Shown: positions 6,625 through 8,142 of the stretch, one piece after another | How positions within the stretch are numbered: position 1 is the first letter of the stretch | Layout of the letters: the number at the start of each line of letters is the position of its first letter | Assembly: GCA_937996765.1 (NCBI GenBank) | Contig: CALKUG010000392.1 | Location: 1 to 8,142, forward strand | From: an uncultured Ignavibacteria bacterium | Lineage (GTDB): Bacteria > Bacteroidota > Ignavibacteria > Ignavibacteriales > Ignavibacteriaceae | Length of the DNA stretch: 8,142 nt | Direction of reading: 5' to 3' | Translations under genes and position numbers: made by a program | Notes under the pieces: model-generated | The model's database searches: none | What the model saw: only the letters and a program-made list of their open reading frames with translations | Told to the model about the DNA's origin: nothing

Positions 6625-6632
6625 GACCATTG
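6611..6632. repeat. Perfect 7-bp inverted repeat CAATGGT-N8-ACCATTG (candidate operator)
   Basis: The two 7-base arms (6611-6617, 6626-6632) are fully complementary around an 8-base AT-rich spacer. The centres of symmetry are 15 bases apart arm to arm, the usual layout for a dimeric repressor site. The candidate -10 (6619-6624) lies in the spacer. On the plus strand, AATATATTTTTTT follows the second arm, so as RNA it could also be a weak terminator-like hairpin in the hydrolase leader. Confidence 0.55.
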
Positions 6633-6661
6633 AATATATTTTTTTAATCATAGGGTTTACT

Positions 6662-8142
6662 ATGAAACTTTTACCTTTGCAACGGATTTGTTGCTTGTTT
6701 CTTCTACTTACCTCAATCACGTTTTCTCAGCAATTACGCGGTACGTGGATTGCCAGAAACACACTTACCACCAAAGCAACATTAGCTGCTGCTATGGATT
6801 CGCTTGCAGCAAACAATTTTAATGTGGTATATATTAACTGCTGGTCGCGCGGTTACCCACTTTGGCAAAGTGATGTGTTTTTTCAAGAAACAGGCGTAAA
6901 AATTGACCCCACATACGGCAATCGCGATATACTCGCCGAAGCCATAGCCGAAGGTCACCGTGTAGGGTTGCTTGTTGAAGCTTGGTTTGAATATGGATTT
7001 GTAGGAGGATGGACCGGAAACGTTCCCGCTGGACAAAAAGGACCCATTTTTAACACCCACCCCGATTGGGTTGCTAAAAAATCTGATGGCGGCGAAATGG
7101 ATGGTAGTAGTTTTTATTGGATGAGTCATACCAACCCCGCCGCACAAAATTTTTTAATTGCCATGGCTACAGAGATAGCACGCAATTATGATATAGACGG
7201 AATCGAGTTAGATAGAATACGCTATTCCTCACTCGAATACGGTTATGATGATTACACCGTTAATCTCTATAAGAGTGAGCATGGCGGAAGTGCTCCTCCA
7301 AGCTCGGGTAGTGATGCTTCGTGGATGCGTTGGCGTGCAGATAAACTCAACCAATTTGCCGCACGAGCTTACGATAGTATAAAAGCAATAAATACAAAAC
7401 TTACAGTATCTAATGCGCCAGGACATTATAGCTCTTCTTCTTACTCAGCGTACAATTCTTTTTTACAAGATTGGATGTGGTGGGTGGATAACAATAAGGT
7501 GGACTATGTTTCCGTTCAAATGTACGTAACATCGGCTACTACTTTTAGCTCTTACATTGATTATGCCCTTTCACAGGTTACCAACGATTCTAAAGTTTTC
7601 CCTTCTCTCGCAATTATTGCCGGAGGCAACACTATTACCGATCAAACTCTGACCGATATGCTGAATTCAACAACCAATAAAGGTTTAAGCGGCAACGCTT
7701 TTTGGTATTATACCGATTTGATTTCGCGTTTCCCTTATATCAAGAAATACCACTATTCGAGTAAAATTCATACTCCTTTTGCTTCTGCAAATTGGCGTGA
7801 AAATTATGCCGTTACTCCTCACACAGATGCAACCAATGCCGTTAAAACAGGTTCTTGGATAGGCAGTGCCTCGGCGGGATACTCGGGTAATTCGATATAC
7901 ACAAACAGCTCTGCTCCCGCTGCAATTGATTATTACGCCACTGTTCCTGTAAGTGGAATATACGAAGTGTACTTGTTCACCGTTGTTTCATCTAATCGCA
8001 CTACTGCTGCCCAAGCTACTGTTTTTCACGCGGGTGGTTCTACGTTAAAAAGCATCAACCAAACACTTTCACAAAACGAACGTTGGTACAAACTGGGCGA
8101 TTTTTCTCTAAGCGCAGGGAGAAATAAAATTGTTACTGTTTC
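6662..8142 (+). CDS. Secreted GHL10-type glycoside hydrolase-like protein with golvesin-like domain (runs off right edge)
   Basis: The frame stays open from the ATG at 6662 to the window end, giving 493 complete codons. Residues 1-22 form a Sec signal peptide (MKLLPLQR, a hydrophobic core, then TFS before QQ), so the protein is exported. From LRGTWIAR (about 25) to about 375 it resembles the GHL10/DUF187 TIM-barrel family: ANNFNVVYIN and WSRGYPLW, VEAWFEYGF (105-113), and YDIDGIELDRIRY (176-188), where D184 matches the conserved Asp of DGIHxDxIRY. From about 385 a beta-rich region resembles golvesin C-terminal-like carbohydrate-binding domains (SAGYSGNSIY, GIYEVYLF, HAGG near 470, WYKLGDFSLSAG). 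The likely role is cutting or binding a cell-surface or environmental polysaccharide; the substrate is unknown. AGGG six bases before the ATG is a fair ribosome binding site. More domains, possibly a secretion sorting domain, may follow beyond the edge. Confidence 0.83.
   Translation, partial: MKLLPLQRICCLFLLLTSITFSQQLRGTWIARNTLTTKATLAAAMDSLAANNFNVVYINCWSRGYPLWQSDVFFQETGVKIDPTYGNRDILAEAIAEGHRVGLLVEAWFEYGFVGGWTGNVPAGQKGPIFNTHPDWVAKKSDGGEMDGSSFYWMSHTNPAAQNFLIAMATEIARNYDIDGIELDRIRYSSLEYGYDDYTVNLYKSEHGGSAPPSSGSDASWMRWRADKLNQFAARAYDSIKAINTKLTVSNAPGHYSSSSYSAYNSFLQDWMWWVDNNKVDYVSVQMYVTSATTFSSYIDYALSQVTNDSKVFPSLAIIAGGNTITDQTLTDMLNSTTNKGLSGNAFWYYTDLISRFPYIKKYHYSSKIHTPFASANWRENYAVTPHTDATNAVKTGSWIGSASAGYSGNSIYTNSSAPAAIDYYATVPVSGIYEVYLFTVVSSNRTTAAQATVFHAGGSTLKSINQTLSQNERWYKLGDFSLSAGRNKIVTV

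Noticed and set aside
6623..6651. TTGACC at 6623 as a -35 element for the hydrolase
   Set aside because: No acceptable -10 at 16-18 bases; the best TTTAAT is only 14 bases away and would place the start almost on the ATG.
6782..7147. 121-codon minus-strand frame opposite the secreted hydrolase
   Set aside because: Antisense to a frame with a signal peptide and recognisable barrel motifs; no family resemblance or start signal of its own.

Overview
This window is ordinary bacterial chromosome at moderate-to-low GC, with AT-rich intergenic gaps. It has six complete protein genes and a partial gene at each edge. No rRNA, tRNA, CRISPR array or insertion sequence is visible. The organism is not named by the sequence. 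A soluble NtrB/NtrC-like pair, weak or missing Shine-Dalgarno sites at several starts, a CstB-like sulfur enzyme beside a TauE/SafE permease, and a secreted GHL10-type hydrolase with a golvesin-like C-terminal domain would suit the Bacteroidetes/Chlorobi/Ignavibacteria (FCB) group. That placement is inference.

Left part (1-3175): the start of a Vsr-type DNA nicking endonuclease gene runs off the left edge on the minus strand. A 212-bp AT-rich divergent gap separates it from a plus-strand two-component pair. The first gene of the pair is a cytoplasmic histidine kinase with two PAS domains (GTG start). Eleven bases later comes a sigma-54-dependent NtrC-family response regulator whose best start is a TTG preceded by GGAG.

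Middle (3176-4285): an 89-bp gap is followed by a stand-alone metallo-beta-lactamase-fold hydrolase of unknown substrate. It converges on the next operon through a 76-bp gap holding two hairpins.

Right-centre (4286-6568, minus strand): a two-gene unit, transcribed tauE-like then cstB-like. It encodes a TauE/SafE membrane permease and a persulfide dioxygenase fused to a pseudo-rhodanese and an active rhodanese domain. This resembles the sulfide/persulfide detoxification module of the staphylococcal cst system, but no CstR-type repressor or sulfide:quinone reductase gene is in the window.

Right edge (6662-8142, plus strand): a secreted glycoside-hydrolase-like protein, cut by the window end, is divergent from the sulfur unit. 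The 93-bp gap between them carries two perfect, partly overlapping inverted repeats. One covers a candidate promoter -10 and is the best regulatory lead here.

No wholly new system stands out. The leads worth pursuing are the double inverted repeat, the concentration of all four kinase cysteines in its first PAS domain, and the uncharacterised MBL hydrolase next to a sigma-54 activator.
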